From contig SFOX01000025.1 of NCBI GenBank assembly GCA_004552305.1, positions 14,613 through 78,612 of the forward strand: DNA of 64,000 nt, given 5' to 3'. Positions 42,145-51,261 of this stretch are shown here, piece after piece (within the stretch, counting starts at the first letter, position 1; each line of letters starts with the position of its first letter). The notes beneath the pieces are model-generated. The model was not told the DNA's origin. It worked only from the letters and a program-made list of their open reading frames with translations, and did not search any database. Source of the stretch: Subdoligranulum variabile (GTDB taxonomy: Bacteria > Bacillota > Clostridia > Oscillospirales > Ruminococcaceae). Position numbers and translations under genes: made by a program.

Positions 42145-42175
42145 AATTTTACAATAAGGAATGAGAGGTCATTGT

Positions 42176-43573
42176 ATGAAAAATTCCCCTGCACTGTCCG
42201 AGGCTGCCTTTCAGCTGGACGGAAAAATGCCCCTGAAGCAGGCCATTCCGCTGGGCTTGCAGCACGTTCTGGCGATGTTTGTGGGCAACCTGACCCCGCT
42301 GCTGATCATTACCGGCACCTGCGGGCTGGCGGGCGGCGAGTTTGCCGACCTGCAATTGCAGCTTTTGCAAAACGCCATGCTGGTGGCGGGTATCGTAACG
42401 CTGGTGCAGCTGTTCACCATCGGACCTGTCGGCGGCAAGGTGCCTATTATTATGGGTACGTCCTCCGGGTTTATCGGGGTATTCAACAGTGTGGCGGCCA
42501 CCATGGGCGGCGGCGTGCTGGCGTATGGCGCCATTATGGGCGCGTCCATCATCGGCGGTCTGTTTGAAACCGTGCTGGGCTTTTTCTTAAAGCCGCTGCG
42601 CAAGTTTTTCCCCAGTGTCGTCACCGGCACGGTGGTTATGTCCATCGGTTTGAGTTTGATTTCTGTCGGCATCAATTCCTTTGGCGGCGGCAATACTGCC
42701 AAGGATTTCGGCTCGATGGAGAATTTGCTGCTTGCCCTGTTTGTGCTGGTTATGATTTTGGTGTTCAAGCACGGCACCAAGGGCTTTGCCAGCTCCAGCG
42801 CCATTTTGCTGGGCATTTTGTGCGGGTATGCCGCGGCGTTTGTTATGGGGCTGGTGCTGCCCACCACCGGCGTGACCGCCGACGGTGTAGAGTTTACCAA
42901 GGCGTGGGTGCTGAACTGGGACAAGGTTGCCAATGCCGCCTGGTTTGAGATCCCTGCCCTGCTGCCGGTCAAGCCGGTGTTTGATATGCGCGCCATTGCC
43001 CCCGTGCTGATCATGTTTGTGGTGACCGCCGTGGAGACCGTGGGCGATATTTCCGGCGTGATGGAGGGCGGTCTTGGACGCGAGGCGACCGACAAGGAGC
43101 TGGCGGGCGGTGTTATGTGCGACGGCTTGGGTTCCAGCTTTGCGGCGCTGTTCGGCGTGCTGCCCAACACCTCGTTCAGCCAGAACGTGGGTCTGGTCGC
43201 CATGACCAAGGTCGTCAACCGCTTTGCGCTGGCGACCGGCGCGGTGTTCCTGATTTTGTGCGGTCTTTGCCCCAAGCTGGGCGCACTGGTGTCTATTATG
43301 CCGCAGTCGGTTCTGGGCGGCGCAGCGGTGATGATGTTCTCCTCCATTGTCATCAGCGGTATTCAGCTGATCACCAAGGAGCCGCTGACCCCGCGCAATC
43401 TGTCCATTGTGTCGGTTGCGCTGGGCGTGGGCTACGGTATGGGTGCCAACACCGGCATTCTGGCGCAGACCCCCGAAGCGGTGCGGCTGGTGTTTGGCGG
43501 TTCCGGCATTGTGCCTGCCGCGATGGTAGCGATTTTGCTGAACATTTTGCTGCCGAAGGATGAGGTAAAGTAA
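42176..43573 (+). CDS. Xanthine/uric-acid permease (NCS2/NAT family)
   Basis: Nucleobase:cation symporter of 465 residues with ~12-14 membrane segments. The NAT signature QNVGLVAMTKVVNR follows GVLPNTSFS; the QNxG form marks xanthine/urate carriers rather than uracil carriers. AVETVGDISGVMEGG carries the substrate-binding Glu. Probably supplies xanthine, the product of the guaD gene in this window. Monocistronic with its own promoter and terminator. Confidence 0.92.
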   Translation: MKNSPALSEAAFQLDGKMPLKQAIPLGLQHVLAMFVGNLTPLLIITGTCGLAGGEFADLQLQLLQNAMLVAGIVTLVQLFTIGPVGGKVPIIMGTSSGFIGVFNSVAATMGGGVLAYGAIMGASIIGGLFETVLGFFLKPLRKFFPSVVTGTVVMSIGLSLISVGINSFGGGNTAKDFGSMENLLLALFVLVMILVFKHGTKGFASSSAILLGILCGYAAAFVMGLVLPTTGVTADGVEFTKAWVLNWDKVANAAWFEIPALLPVKPVFDMRAIAPVLIMFVVTAVETVGDISGVMEGGLGREATDKELAGGVMCDGLGSSFAALFGVLPNTSFSQNVGLVAMTKVVNRFALATGAVFLILCGLCPKLGALVSIMPQSVLGGAAVMMFSSIVISGIQLITKEPLTPRNLSIVSVALGVGYGMGANTGILAQTPEAVRLVFGGSGIVPAAMVAILLNILLPKDEVK

Positions 43574-43582
43574 GTTTGATTT

Positions 43583-43620
43583 GCCCCCGTTTGCCGGTTT
43601 TCGGCAGGCGGGGGCGATTG
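43583..43620 (+). terminator. Terminator of the xanthine-type permease
   Basis: GCCCCCG / CGGGGGC with an inner TGCCG-GTTTT-CGGCA stem, followed by GATTGTTTT. Confidence 0.85.
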
Positions 43621-43663
43621 TTTTGGGGAGTGGAGCGGTTGCCTTGCATAAGGGCGGTGGAGA

Positions 43664-43725
43664 AATAATAAATAATAAATAATAAATAATAAATTTGGTG
43701 TGTCCGCTTTGCGGACACATTTTAT
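43664..43725 (+). repeat. Heptad tandem repeat plus terminator hairpin (family H, copy 3)
   Basis: Four exact AATAATA units (43664-43691), AATTTGG, then GTGTCCGC-TTT-GCGGACAC (43700-43718) and a T-rich tail. The heptad sequence differs from the other copies but the period and hairpin are the same. Confidence 0.8.
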
Positions 43726-43734
43726 ATAGTGCGA

Positions 43735-43875
43735 TACGGGCGGGGTGACCCCACCCCGCCGGATGGGCGGCAGCCGCAAAATTGAGCGGGCGGTCAATGA
43801 CCGCCCCTACAAGCCAAACCATAATGTTCACGTTGCCGTTTTGTCGCGGGCGGGGCATGCCCCGCCCCTACGGGG
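43735..43875. repeat. R1 palindrome block
   Basis: GGGCGGGGTGACCCCACCCCGCC, GGGCGGTCAATGACCGCCCCTAC and GGGCGGGGCATGCCCCGCCCCTAC modules; the middle core (GGTCAATGACC) is a different word from the other loci but still palindromic. Confidence 0.8.
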
Positions 43876-43908
43876 TGGTGGGGTTTTAATTTGCGGTAAC
43901 CGCAAATT

Positions 43909-43958
43909 TCCCCCTCATCAGTCACCTGCGGTGACAGCTTCCCCCAAAGGGGGAAGCC
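43909..43958. repeat. R2 repeat, short copy
   Basis: CCCCCTCATCAGTCACC... through CTTCCCCCAAAGGGGGAAG; matches the right half of 35191-35306. Confidence 0.8.
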
Positions 43959-43960
43959 TT

Positions 43961-44153
43961 TTTTCGGCGAAGCCGTAAGACGGGAGCGGGTGGGCGGGGC
44001 GTCAAAAAATGTGTCTTGACGATTTTTTAGCCCCGCCCGTCCGCGATCCACATATTTGGGGGTCCAGGGGGACGGGTCCCCCGGCCGTGCCCCGCGCCTC
44101 GGAAGTAGCGGCGCCTTTCTTTGGTACTTTCTTTGGGCGTCCAAAGAAAGTAC
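43961..44153. repeat. 194-nt structured repeat, copy 2 (family R3)
   Basis: Shares both ends with 26887-27080; the central hairpin arms are GGGGGAC/GTCCCCC instead of CCAAGGGG/CCCCTTGG. Ends in the same GTACTTTCTTTGG / CCAAAGAAAGTAC hairpin. The region between here and the next gene (44154-44275) shows no further feature. Confidence 0.85.
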
Positions 44154-44275
44154 AGCATCCGGGCAAGCACCAATTTTACAATTTCCCTTGCAAGAAGGAA
44201 TTGTATTTTTTGCGACAAAATGTTACTATATTCCCAGAATCCGTTTTTAACTTTTTTCAAGAAAGGGCAAGCATC

Positions 44276-46951
44276 GTGGCAGAAGAACGCTATGTATACC
44301 GCCGTGCAGGCACTGCGCCGCAGGCGCGCAACCCCAATACCAACCCGCCCCGCCGTCCGGCACCGCAAAAACGCCGCCGCAGACGTCCCGGACGTGTGCT
44401 GGCGCTGTGCCTTGTCTGCCTGCTGCTGGCTGCCGCCGTGGGCGTTGCCCTTGTGCGCTGCGGCATTGAGGAGGCAGCCCCCGCCAAGGCGGACTTCGGC
44501 ACCGCTGCGCCCGCGTGGCAGAAAAACGAGCTGGGTTATTACTTTAACAGCGCCGGCAACGCCATACCCGCCGCCGTGCTGAAGGGCATGGATGTGTCTC
44601 GCTATCAGGGCGAGGTGGACTGGGAAAAGGCCAAAGCCGCCGGGATCGACTACGCCATTCTGCGCTGCGGCTTTGGCGGCGAGTGGGACGGGCAGGAGGA
44701 AAACTGGAGCCAGGACGACCCGCAGTTCCGCCGCAACGCCGACGAATGCACCCGGTTGGGTATCCCGTTCGGCGTGTACCTTTACTCCTACGCCACCACG
44801 GTGGAGGAAGCCCGCAGCGAGGCAGACCACGTTGCCCGCCTGCTGGGTCTGGTTGCCCCGGCGTTTCCCGAACTGGGCGACTACACCGCCGCGCCCTACC
44901 AGCTGAGCTACCCCGTGTACTACGACCTGGAGGACAAATCCATTGCCAAGGTTCTACCCGATGAAATGGCAGAAATCGTCCACGCCTTCTTTGACCGCCT
45001 GACCGAACATGGCTACACCGGAAAACAGGGGCTGTATGCCTCGCTGAACTGGGTGCGCGGGCGCTTCGGCGACGCCGCCTTTGACCCGTGGCGGGAAAAC
45101 CTGTGGATCGCGCGCTTCTCGGACGAATTGGGCTACACCGGCACCTACGATATGTGGCAGTGCAGCTATACTGCCGTCGGCGCAGACTACGGCGTGCAGA
45201 GCGAAACCGTTGACCTCAACTTTGTGATGCGCCCCTTTGTGCCGACCGGCGTCAAGGACTGCATCAGCAAATTCACCGATGCCAAGCTGGTCAACGACAC
45301 CCGCCAATGGGAGCTGCACCTTGCCAACAAGGATGACCGTGCCACCCTGACCACCAACCGCGACAACGCCGAGGCACAGAACGTTTTCTGGACGACCAGC
45401 AACAAAAATATCGCTACCGTGGACAAAAACGGCACCGTGCGCGCCCGCACCGACGCGGGCGAATGCACCCTGACCGCCACCCTTGCCGACGGCACGGAGC
45501 AGTTTTCCTGCGTGGTGCGTGTGGGCGATATCACCGTGCCGATCTTTGCCACCGCAGGCTTGCAGGGCAACCGTGACCGCATCGCGGACGCCGCCGCCCA
45601 AAAGGCAGGCACCCCCGACGCCATTTTGCTGGATGCCGGCAACAGCCTGCACGGCACCCCTATGGCAAGTATGACCGGCGGTATGGATATGATGAGCGCC
45701 TTCTCCGCCGCCGGGTACGACCTGCAGGCGGTCAGCCTGTGGGATATGGCATACGGCACCGCCCGCCTGCTGAGCGATGCCAATATGGCGGCAGGTCCGA
45801 CGATCGCCTCCAACTTGCAGGACGGCAGCGGCGCCCCCGTTTTGTACCGCTCGACCAGCTGGCACCGCAACAAGGTCACCGACGGGCAGACCGCCGTGAT
45901 CGAGCGTGCCGGGTATAAGATTGGCTTTTTCAGCGTGAACGCTGCCGCCGACACCGTGTTTACCACCTCCAACACCGAGGTGTTTGCCGCCGCTGACTTT
46001 GCCGAAAACGCCGCCAAGCAGATCGACACCCTGCAAAAGCAAGGGGTCGATGCCATCGTGTGCATTGTCGGCGCCGCCCCCGCCGACAGCAGCTGGCAAA
46101 AAACGCTGCTGAAGCAAGGGGTGGACGCCATCATCACAACGGCAGCCACCGCCGACAACGACCGCGTGCTGGCTGCCGGGCTGGGTACTGACGGGCTGGC
46201 ACGGCTGGACCTGACCTTTACCCAGGGCGGCGGCTGCACCGTGACGGTTCAGCCTGCCCTGACCGCCGCCGCGCTGGATGCCGCCCGCACAGGCTACACC
46301 GCCGCCGCGACCCCCGCCCCCGACAGCGAGGACGACACCGCCGCGCCGACCGAGCGCGCCGACGAAGCCCCGCAAAAGGCAGCCGATGCCTACGCCTATG
46401 CCGATTCCCTGCTGCAGGGGCTGGACGCCGACGACCAAAGCATCTGGTACACGACGCTGTTCACCTTTGCCGAGAACACCGACGCCAAAAAGACCATCAG
46501 CTTCGGCAACTATGTGGCGGCGCTGTACAGCGACATTGCCGCCGCCCATGTGGGCAGCCTGCTGCCCGAGGGAACCGAGATCACCGCGCTGGCGTGCGGC
46601 GTGACGGCACCCGGCTACGGCGAGGTCAGCCGCGGCGCATTGATCGAAGCCCTGCCGCAGAGCGCCCGCCTGCAGCTGATCCGAACCGATGCCGACACCG
46701 CCAAAACGCTGGCGGCGTTGGGCGAGCGCACCTACCTGAACAGCCTGACTGAGTTTGCGCCCGAGGGCGACACCTATCTTGTCACCGACAGCACGGCGCT
46801 TTCGGCACTGGATGCCGCCAGCTACACCGTTTTGCAGGATTACGGCGATGTGTTCTGGGCAGTGCGTATGAATATCAACGATTTGACGAACAATTTCCAA
46901 GATCCCTTTACCCTGCCCGAAGCCCCCAGCAAGGGCGTCGGACGCCGATAA
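44276..46951 (+). CDS. Membrane-anchored GH25 muramidase fused to a degenerate 5'-nucleotidase
   Basis: Predicted 891-residue wall-facing protein. Layout: basic cytoplasmic tail 1-40, transmembrane 41-61, GH25 lysozyme domain ~103-318 (KGMDVSRYQGEVDW, YPVYYDLED with the catalytic Asp/Glu, NLWIARFSDEL), a Big_2-like domain ~335-415, then both halves of a UshA-type 5'-nucleotidase (~420-610 and ~690-880). In that last part the metal motifs are gone: DxHG reads ATAGLQG, DAGD reads DAGN, GNHEFD reads SLWDMAYG, and NGGxR is absent. So the GH25 part looks active and the nucleotidase part looks like a dead binding domain. GTG at 44276 chosen for its GAAAGGGC site. Confidence 0.85.
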   Translation: MAEERYVYRRAGTAPQARNPNTNPPRRPAPQKRRRRRPGRVLALCLVCLLLAAAVGVALVRCGIEEAAPAKADFGTAAPAWQKNELGYYFNSAGNAIPAAVLKGMDVSRYQGEVDWEKAKAAGIDYAILRCGFGGEWDGQEENWSQDDPQFRRNADECTRLGIPFGVYLYSYATTVEEARSEADHVARLLGLVAPAFPELGDYTAAPYQLSYPVYYDLEDKSIAKVLPDEMAEIVHAFFDRLTEHGYTGKQGLYASLNWVRGRFGDAAFDPWRENLWIARFSDELGYTGTYDMWQCSYTAVGADYGVQSETVDLNFVMRPFVPTGVKDCISKFTDAKLVNDTRQWELHLANKDDRATLTTNRDNAEAQNVFWTTSNKNIATVDKNGTVRARTDAGECTLTATLADGTEQFSCVVRVGDITVPIFATAGLQGNRDRIADAAAQKAGTPDAILLDAGNSLHGTPMASMTGGMDMMSAFSAAGYDLQAVSLWDMAYGTARLLSDANMAAGPTIASNLQDGSGAPVLYRSTSWHRNKVTDGQTAVIERAGYKIGFFSVNAAADTVFTTSNTEVFAAADFAENAAKQIDTLQKQGVDAIVCIVGAAPADSSWQKTLLKQGVDAIITTAATADNDRVLAAGLGTDGLARLDLTFTQGGGCTVTVQPALTAAALDAARTGYTAAATPAPDSEDDTAAPTERADEAPQKAADAYAYADSLLQGLDADDQSIWYTTLFTFAENTDAKKTISFGNYVAALYSDIAAAHVGSLLPEGTEITALACGVTAPGYGEVSRGALIEALPQSARLQLIRTDADTAKTLAALGERTYLNSLTEFAPEGDTYLVTDSTALSALDAASYTVLQDYGDVFWAVRMNINDLTNNFQDPFTLPEAPSKGVGRR

Positions 46952-46968
46952 TTTCGGGAGGTGTTTCT

Positions 46969-48594
46969 ATGAAGCTAACGTTTTTGGGCGCAGCGCGGGA
47001 GGTTACCGGCAGCTGCACGCAGGTGGAGGCGGCAGGTCACTGCTTTTTGGTGGACTGCGGCATGGAGCAAGGGCGCGACATCTATGAGAACACCCCCCTG
47101 CCCTTTGCCCCCGGGCGCTACGAGGCGCTGCTGCTGACCCACGCGCACATCGACCATTCGGGCCGCATCCCCTACCTGTACAAAAATGGGTTCCGCTCCC
47201 CCATTTACACCACCGATGCCACCGCCGATTTGTGCGGCATTATGCTGGAGGACTCGGCGCACATCCAGCAGCAGGAGGTCGAGTGGAAAAACCGCAAGGC
47301 GCAGCGCAGCGGTGCGGCGGCGATCGAGCCGGACTACACCGTGGAGGACGCGCAGAAGGTCATGCGCCAGTTCGTCCCCTGCCCTTACGACACTTGGCTG
47401 ACACTTTTTGACGGTGACACAGGAAAAATCGAGATGCTGTTCACCGATGTGGGGCATCTGTTGGGCAGCGCGTCCATCTCGCTGCGCATCACCGAGCCGG
47501 GGCGCAGCGCCGAAACACTGGTATTTTCGGGCGATATCGGCAACCTGCACCAGCCGCTGATCAAGGACCCCGCCGTGCCGCCGCACGCCGATTATCTGGT
47601 GATGGAATCGACTTACGGCGACCGCAGCCACGGTCCCAAGCCGGATTATCTGGGCGAATTGACGCAGATTTTGCAGCAGACCTTTGACCGCGGCGGCAAC
47701 GTGGTGGTTCCCAGCTTTGCCGTGGGGCGCACGCAGGAGCTGCTGTATTTTATCCGCCAGATCAAGGCGGAGGGACGGGTTCACGGGCATGGAGATTTCC
47801 CCGTGTATGTGGACAGCCCGCTGGCAAGCAAGTCCACCACGATTTTCCGCGAGAATTACCGCGAATGCTACGACGACGAGGCGCTGGCGCTGGTGCAGGC
47901 GGGCGAAAACCCGCTGCAATTCCCCGGGCTGCACATCAGCGAAACGAAAGAGGATTCCGTTGCCATCAACAGCGACCCGACGCCCAAGGTCATTTTGTCC
48001 GCGTCCGGTATGTGCGACGCGGGGCGCATCCGCCACCACCTGAAATACAACCTCTGGCGTCCCGAATGCACCGTGCTGTTTGTGGGGTTCCAAAGCCCCG
48101 GCACACTGGGAAACGCCCTGCTGGGCGGCGCGACCGAGGTCAAGCTGTTCGGCGAGCCGGTGCAGGTCAAGGCAAAAATCTGCCAGCTGAGCGGACTTTC
48201 GGGACACGCCGACAACGCCGGGCTGGAGGCTTGGCTGAAAGCCTTTGACGAAAAGCCGAAGTTTGTCTTTGTCAACCACGGCGAGGATGCCGTGGCGCAG
48301 CATTGGGCAGAGCATCTGCAAGCCCTTGGGTACGAGGCAGACGCCCCGTACAACGGAGGCATCTGGGTGGCGGGGCAGGGGCGCGTTGCCTGCGCCGAAA
48401 CCGGCAACACCCAAAAAATCGTACCCACGCAAAAAATTTCCGCTGTGCGCACCAGCGCCGCCTTCGAGCGTCTGCTTGCCGCCGGACGCCGCCTGATGGC
48501 ATTGATCGAACGCAGCCGCGGCTGTGCCAACAAGGACCTTGGCAAATTTGCCGACCAAATCACCGCCGTGTGCGACAAGTGGGAGAAATACTGA
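46969..48594 (+). CDS. Metallo-beta-lactamase/beta-CASP RNA-processing nuclease
   Basis: Zinc-dependent nuclease of 541 residues. MBL motif THAHIDHSG and further ligands VGHLLGSAS and FSGDIGN; beta-CASP motifs YVDSPLA, ILSASGMCDAGRIRHHL and LSGLSGHAD. Closest to the archaeal/bacterial CPSF-like group (YSH1-type), not to RNase J, which has a longer C-terminus. Sits 17 nt after the GH25 gene with a GGGAGG site and 3 nt before the next gene. Likely RNA processing; targets unknown. Confidence 0.92.
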   Translation: MKLTFLGAAREVTGSCTQVEAAGHCFLVDCGMEQGRDIYENTPLPFAPGRYEALLLTHAHIDHSGRIPYLYKNGFRSPIYTTDATADLCGIMLEDSAHIQQQEVEWKNRKAQRSGAAAIEPDYTVEDAQKVMRQFVPCPYDTWLTLFDGDTGKIEMLFTDVGHLLGSASISLRITEPGRSAETLVFSGDIGNLHQPLIKDPAVPPHADYLVMESTYGDRSHGPKPDYLGELTQILQQTFDRGGNVVVPSFAVGRTQELLYFIRQIKAEGRVHGHGDFPVYVDSPLASKSTTIFRENYRECYDDEALALVQAGENPLQFPGLHISETKEDSVAINSDPTPKVILSASGMCDAGRIRHHLKYNLWRPECTVLFVGFQSPGTLGNALLGGATEVKLFGEPVQVKAKICQLSGLSGHADNAGLEAWLKAFDEKPKFVFVNHGEDAVAQHWAEHLQALGYEADAPYNGGIWVAGQGRVACAETGNTQKIVPTQKISAVRTSAAFERLLAAGRRLMALIERSRGCANKDLGKFADQITAVCDKWEKY

Positions 48595-48597
48595 CAA

Positions 48598-49134
48598 ATG
48601 TGGCATCCGATCAAGCATTATAAAACGATCCATCATCATAAAATGCTGGTAATGCAAAACTGCTTCCGCTGCGGGCTGTACCGCCAAGGGCTGATGCACG
48701 ACCTGAGCAAGCTCTCCCCGGTGGAGTTCTGGGCGGGGGCAAAATACTGGCAGGGAAGCTGCAGCCCCAACAACGCCCAGCGCAAAGCCGAAGGGTACAG
48801 CGCCGCGTGGCTGCACCACAAGGGGCGCAACAAGCACCATCTGGAGTACTGGATCGACTACGCGCCGAACGGCGACCACAAGATGGCAGGAATGCGTATG
48901 CCGGAAAAGTATGTGGCAGAGATGGTGTGTGACCGCATTGCTGCCAGCAAGAATTACAAGGGCAATGCCTACACTGACGCCGCCGCGTGGGAGTATTATG
49001 CCCACAGCCGCGACCACTACATTTTGCACCCCGACACCCGCCGCCAGCTGGAAGCCTGCCTGCTGATTTTGCGCGACGAGGGCGAGGATGCCTGTTTTGG
49101 GTATATCCGCCGGGAGCTGCTGGGCAAAAAGTAA
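48598..49134 (+). CDS. DUF5662-like protein
   Basis: Small cytoplasmic protein of 178 residues, Met and His rich. LMHDLSKLSPVEFW, HHKGRNKHHLEYW and EMVCDRIAASKNY look like an HD-type metal site (His-Asp plus further His and Asp), which recalls the DUF5662 family of Firmicutes and phages. No known function. Begins 4 nt after the nuclease stop, so it is tightly coupled to it; a joint RNA or nucleotide function is possible but unproven. Confidence 0.7.
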   Translation: MWHPIKHYKTIHHHKMLVMQNCFRCGLYRQGLMHDLSKLSPVEFWAGAKYWQGSCSPNNAQRKAEGYSAAWLHHKGRNKHHLEYWIDYAPNGDHKMAGMRMPEKYVAEMVCDRIAASKNYKGNAYTDAAAWEYYAHSRDHYILHPDTRRQLEACLLILRDEGEDACFGYIRRELLGKK

Positions 49135-49146
49135 GCGGGGATTTTT

Positions 49147-49345
49147 GTCAATGAACTGAATGGGACGATTGCGAGCTTTCGGCAGGTTTGTAGGGAACGC
49201 ATAGTTGCGTCCCGTGCCGTTTACCCGTTGGGCTGATTTACCGGGATGGTTGCAACGGGCGGCATATATGCCGCCCCTACAAACCAACCCATTCTATTCG
49301 TTATAATAAACGGTCGCGGGCGGGGCTTGCCCCGCCCCTACCGCG
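49147..49345. repeat. Composite R1 repeat, mirror of the rpsR element
   Basis: GTCAATGAACTGAATGGG, then GTAGGGAACGCATAGTTGCGTCCC, GGGCGGCATATATGCCGCCC, CCATTCTATTCGTTATAAT and GGGCGGGGCTTGCCCCGCCC. The segment 49261-49312 is an inverted near-copy of 5826-5880. Confidence 0.85.
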
Positions 49346-49427
49346 CCGGATGAGGGGCAAATGCCCGGCAGACGCCCCCTCATCCGTCACCTGCGGTGAC
49401 AGCTTCCCCCAGGGGGGAAGCCTTTCG
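49341..49427. repeat. R2 repeat
   Basis: GGATGAGGGG...CCCCCTCATCC, GTCACCTGCGGTGAC and CTTCCCCC/GGGGGGAAG hairpins, as at 35191. The gap 49428-49507 shows nothing further. Confidence 0.8.
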
Positions 49428-49507
49428 GGCGATTTACCCGGTATGTCGTTGCAACCGCAAAACCGCGGGCGGGCTGACCCCACCCCGCTGCAGACGGTCA
49501 ATAAACT

Positions 49508-49539
49508 AAAATCGGCACCCCTTGCGGGGTGCCGATTTT
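49508..49539 (-). terminator. Terminator of metQ-metN-metI
   Basis: AAAATCGGCACCCC-TTGC-GGGGTGCCGATTTT, 14-bp perfect stem after the metI stop. Confidence 0.92.
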
Positions 49540-49540
49540 C

Positions 49541-50239
49541 TTATTTCTGTATTCTCTTATCGCACTGGACGGCGAGCTTGGTGCCGAAAGTCTGCAGCAC
49601 CTGCACCAGCACGACCAGCAGCGCCGTGGCAACAAATTCCAGCACCACGTTAAAGCGGTAGTAGCCGTAGTTGATGGCAACCTTGCCCAGACCGCCGCCG
49701 CCGATGATACCCGCCATGGCACCGTAACCCATAATGGTCGTGGCGGCAATCGTGATGTTCGCCACAAGGCTGGGCATACTTTCGGGGATCATCACCTTCA
49801 TAATAATTTGCAGGGGCGATGCGCCCATACTCTGCGCGGCTTCAATGACACCGGCGTCCACCTCGCGCATACTGGTTTCGACCAGACGCGACACAAACGG
49901 GAAGGACGCGATCACCAGCGGCACAATGGACGCCACCGTGCCGATGGAGGTGCCTACGATCAGGCGGGACAGCGGGATGACGATGATCATCAAAATCAAA
50001 AACGGCACGCTGCGCAGCAGGTTGATGACGGCGTTCAGCAGCACCATCAGCCAGAGCGGCAGGGGGCGCACGCCGTCCTTTTCGCCGGTGACAAGGCAGA
50101 CGCCCAGCGGCAGACCGATGACCAGCGCCAGCAGCGTGGCTACGCAGGTGGACCAGATGGTTTCCCACGTTTCAAACGGCAGGGTGGGCAGCACCTGCAT
50201 AAAGGTCGTCCATTCCTTGCCTGCAAAAAATTCTGCCAT
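49541..50239 (-). CDS. metI: Methionine ABC transporter permease MetI
   Basis: Membrane subunit of the methionine importer, 232 residues, five or six segments. The EAA loop reads VIEAAQSMGASPLQIIMKVMIPESMPSLV, typical of MetI. GGGGLGKVAINYGYYRF follows. Its ATG overlaps the metN stop by 1 nt, so translation is coupled. Last gene before a strong terminator. Confidence 0.95.
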   Translation of the reverse strand: MAEFFAGKEWTTFMQVLPTLPFETWETIWSTCVATLLALVIGLPLGVCLVTGEKDGVRPLPLWLMVLLNAVINLLRSVPFLILMIIVIPLSRLIVGTSIGTVASIVPLVIASFPFVSRLVETSMREVDAGVIEAAQSMGASPLQIIMKVMIPESMPSLVANITIAATTIMGYGAMAGIIGGGGLGKVAINYGYYRFNVVLEFVATALLVVLVQVLQTFGTKLAVQCDKRIQK

Positions 50240-51237
50240 CAGCCGTTCACCTCCTCATAGGTAATACCCGGGTAATTTTTGATGTATTCCAGTGCTTTTT
50301 CGCGGTTTTCGTCGTTGGGCAGCGCCAGCAGCATACTGCCGAGGGTCTGCCCGTTGACAATGCGGGTATCCGCTGCCAAAATCGACACCAGCGCATTGCA
50401 CTCGATGGCAAGGCTTGCGACCAGCGGCTTGTCGGTAGTCTGGGTGCCGTTGAACGCCACGCGCACGGTGGTGTAACCGTCCATCGTTTCGGTGCGGGGC
50501 GCACCGGCGGGATAGACCAGACGGCGGGCGGCGGCGGATTTCGGATGGCTGAAAATTTCCTGCACGTCGCCCTCCTCCACCACGGTACCCTGATCCAGAA
50601 TTGCCACGCGGTTGCAGATTTCCTCGACCACGCTCATCTGGTGGGTGATGACCACCACCGTAATGCCCAGCTCGCGGTTGATCCTGCGGATCAGCTCCAA
50701 GATGGCGTGGGTGGTGTTGGGGTCGAGTGCGCTGGTGGCTTCGTCGCACAGCAGCACCTTGGGGTCGGTTGCCAGCGCACGCGCAATGGCAATGCGCTGC
50801 TTTTGCCCGCCGGACAGCTGCGCCGGGTAGGCATCCGCCTTGTCGGGCAGACCGACCAGCGCCAGCAGCTCACGGGCGCGTGCCTCCGCCTGGTCCTTGG
50901 GTACCTTGGCAAGCTCCATCGGGAACATAATATTGCGCAGGCAGGTGCGCTGCATCAGCAGGTTGAACTGCTGAAAAATCATCGTGATCTCCCGCCGGGC
51001 TGCGCGCAGCTGGGCGGGGGTCAGGGTTTCCATACGGTGTTCGTTGACGGCGACGGTGCCTTCATCGGGGCGTTCGAGCATATTGATGCAGCGCACCAGC
51101 GTGGATTTGCCCGCGCCGGACATACCGATAATGCCGTAGATATCGCCGTCCCGGATGGTCAGGTTGATATCGTTCAGCGCTACGACCGTGCCGCTTTGGG
51201 TGGTAAAGCGCTTGGTCAGGTGTTGCAGTTCGATCAT
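50239..51237 (-). CDS. metN: Methionine ABC transporter ATP-binding protein MetN
   Basis: ATPase subunit, 332 residues. Walker A GMSGAGKSTLVRC, signature LSGGQKQRIAIARAL, Walker B VLLCDEATSALDP, switch His VVITHQMSVVEEI. The last ~80 residues form the NIL (ACT-like) domain that binds methionine and inhibits transport when the cell is replete. Separated from metQ by 134 nt containing its own promoter-like site. Confidence 0.95.
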   Translation of the reverse strand: MIELQHLTKRFTTQSGTVVALNDINLTIRDGDIYGIIGMSGAGKSTLVRCINMLERPDEGTVAVNEHRMETLTPAQLRAARREITMIFQQFNLLMQRTCLRNIMFPMELAKVPKDQAEARARELLALVGLPDKADAYPAQLSGGQKQRIAIARALATDPKVLLCDEATSALDPNTTHAILELIRRINRELGITVVVITHQMSVVEEICNRVAILDQGTVVEEGDVQEIFSHPKSAAARRLVYPAGAPRTETMDGYTTVRVAFNGTQTTDKPLVASLAIECNALVSILAADTRIVNGQTLGSMLLALPNDENREKALEYIKNYPGITYEEVNG

Positions 51238-51261
51238 TGAGAATCTTCCTCACTTACAAAG

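Noticed and set aside
42116..42175. Purine riboswitch before the xanthine-type permease
   Set aside because: The leader from the mapped promoter to the ATG is only about 25 nt.
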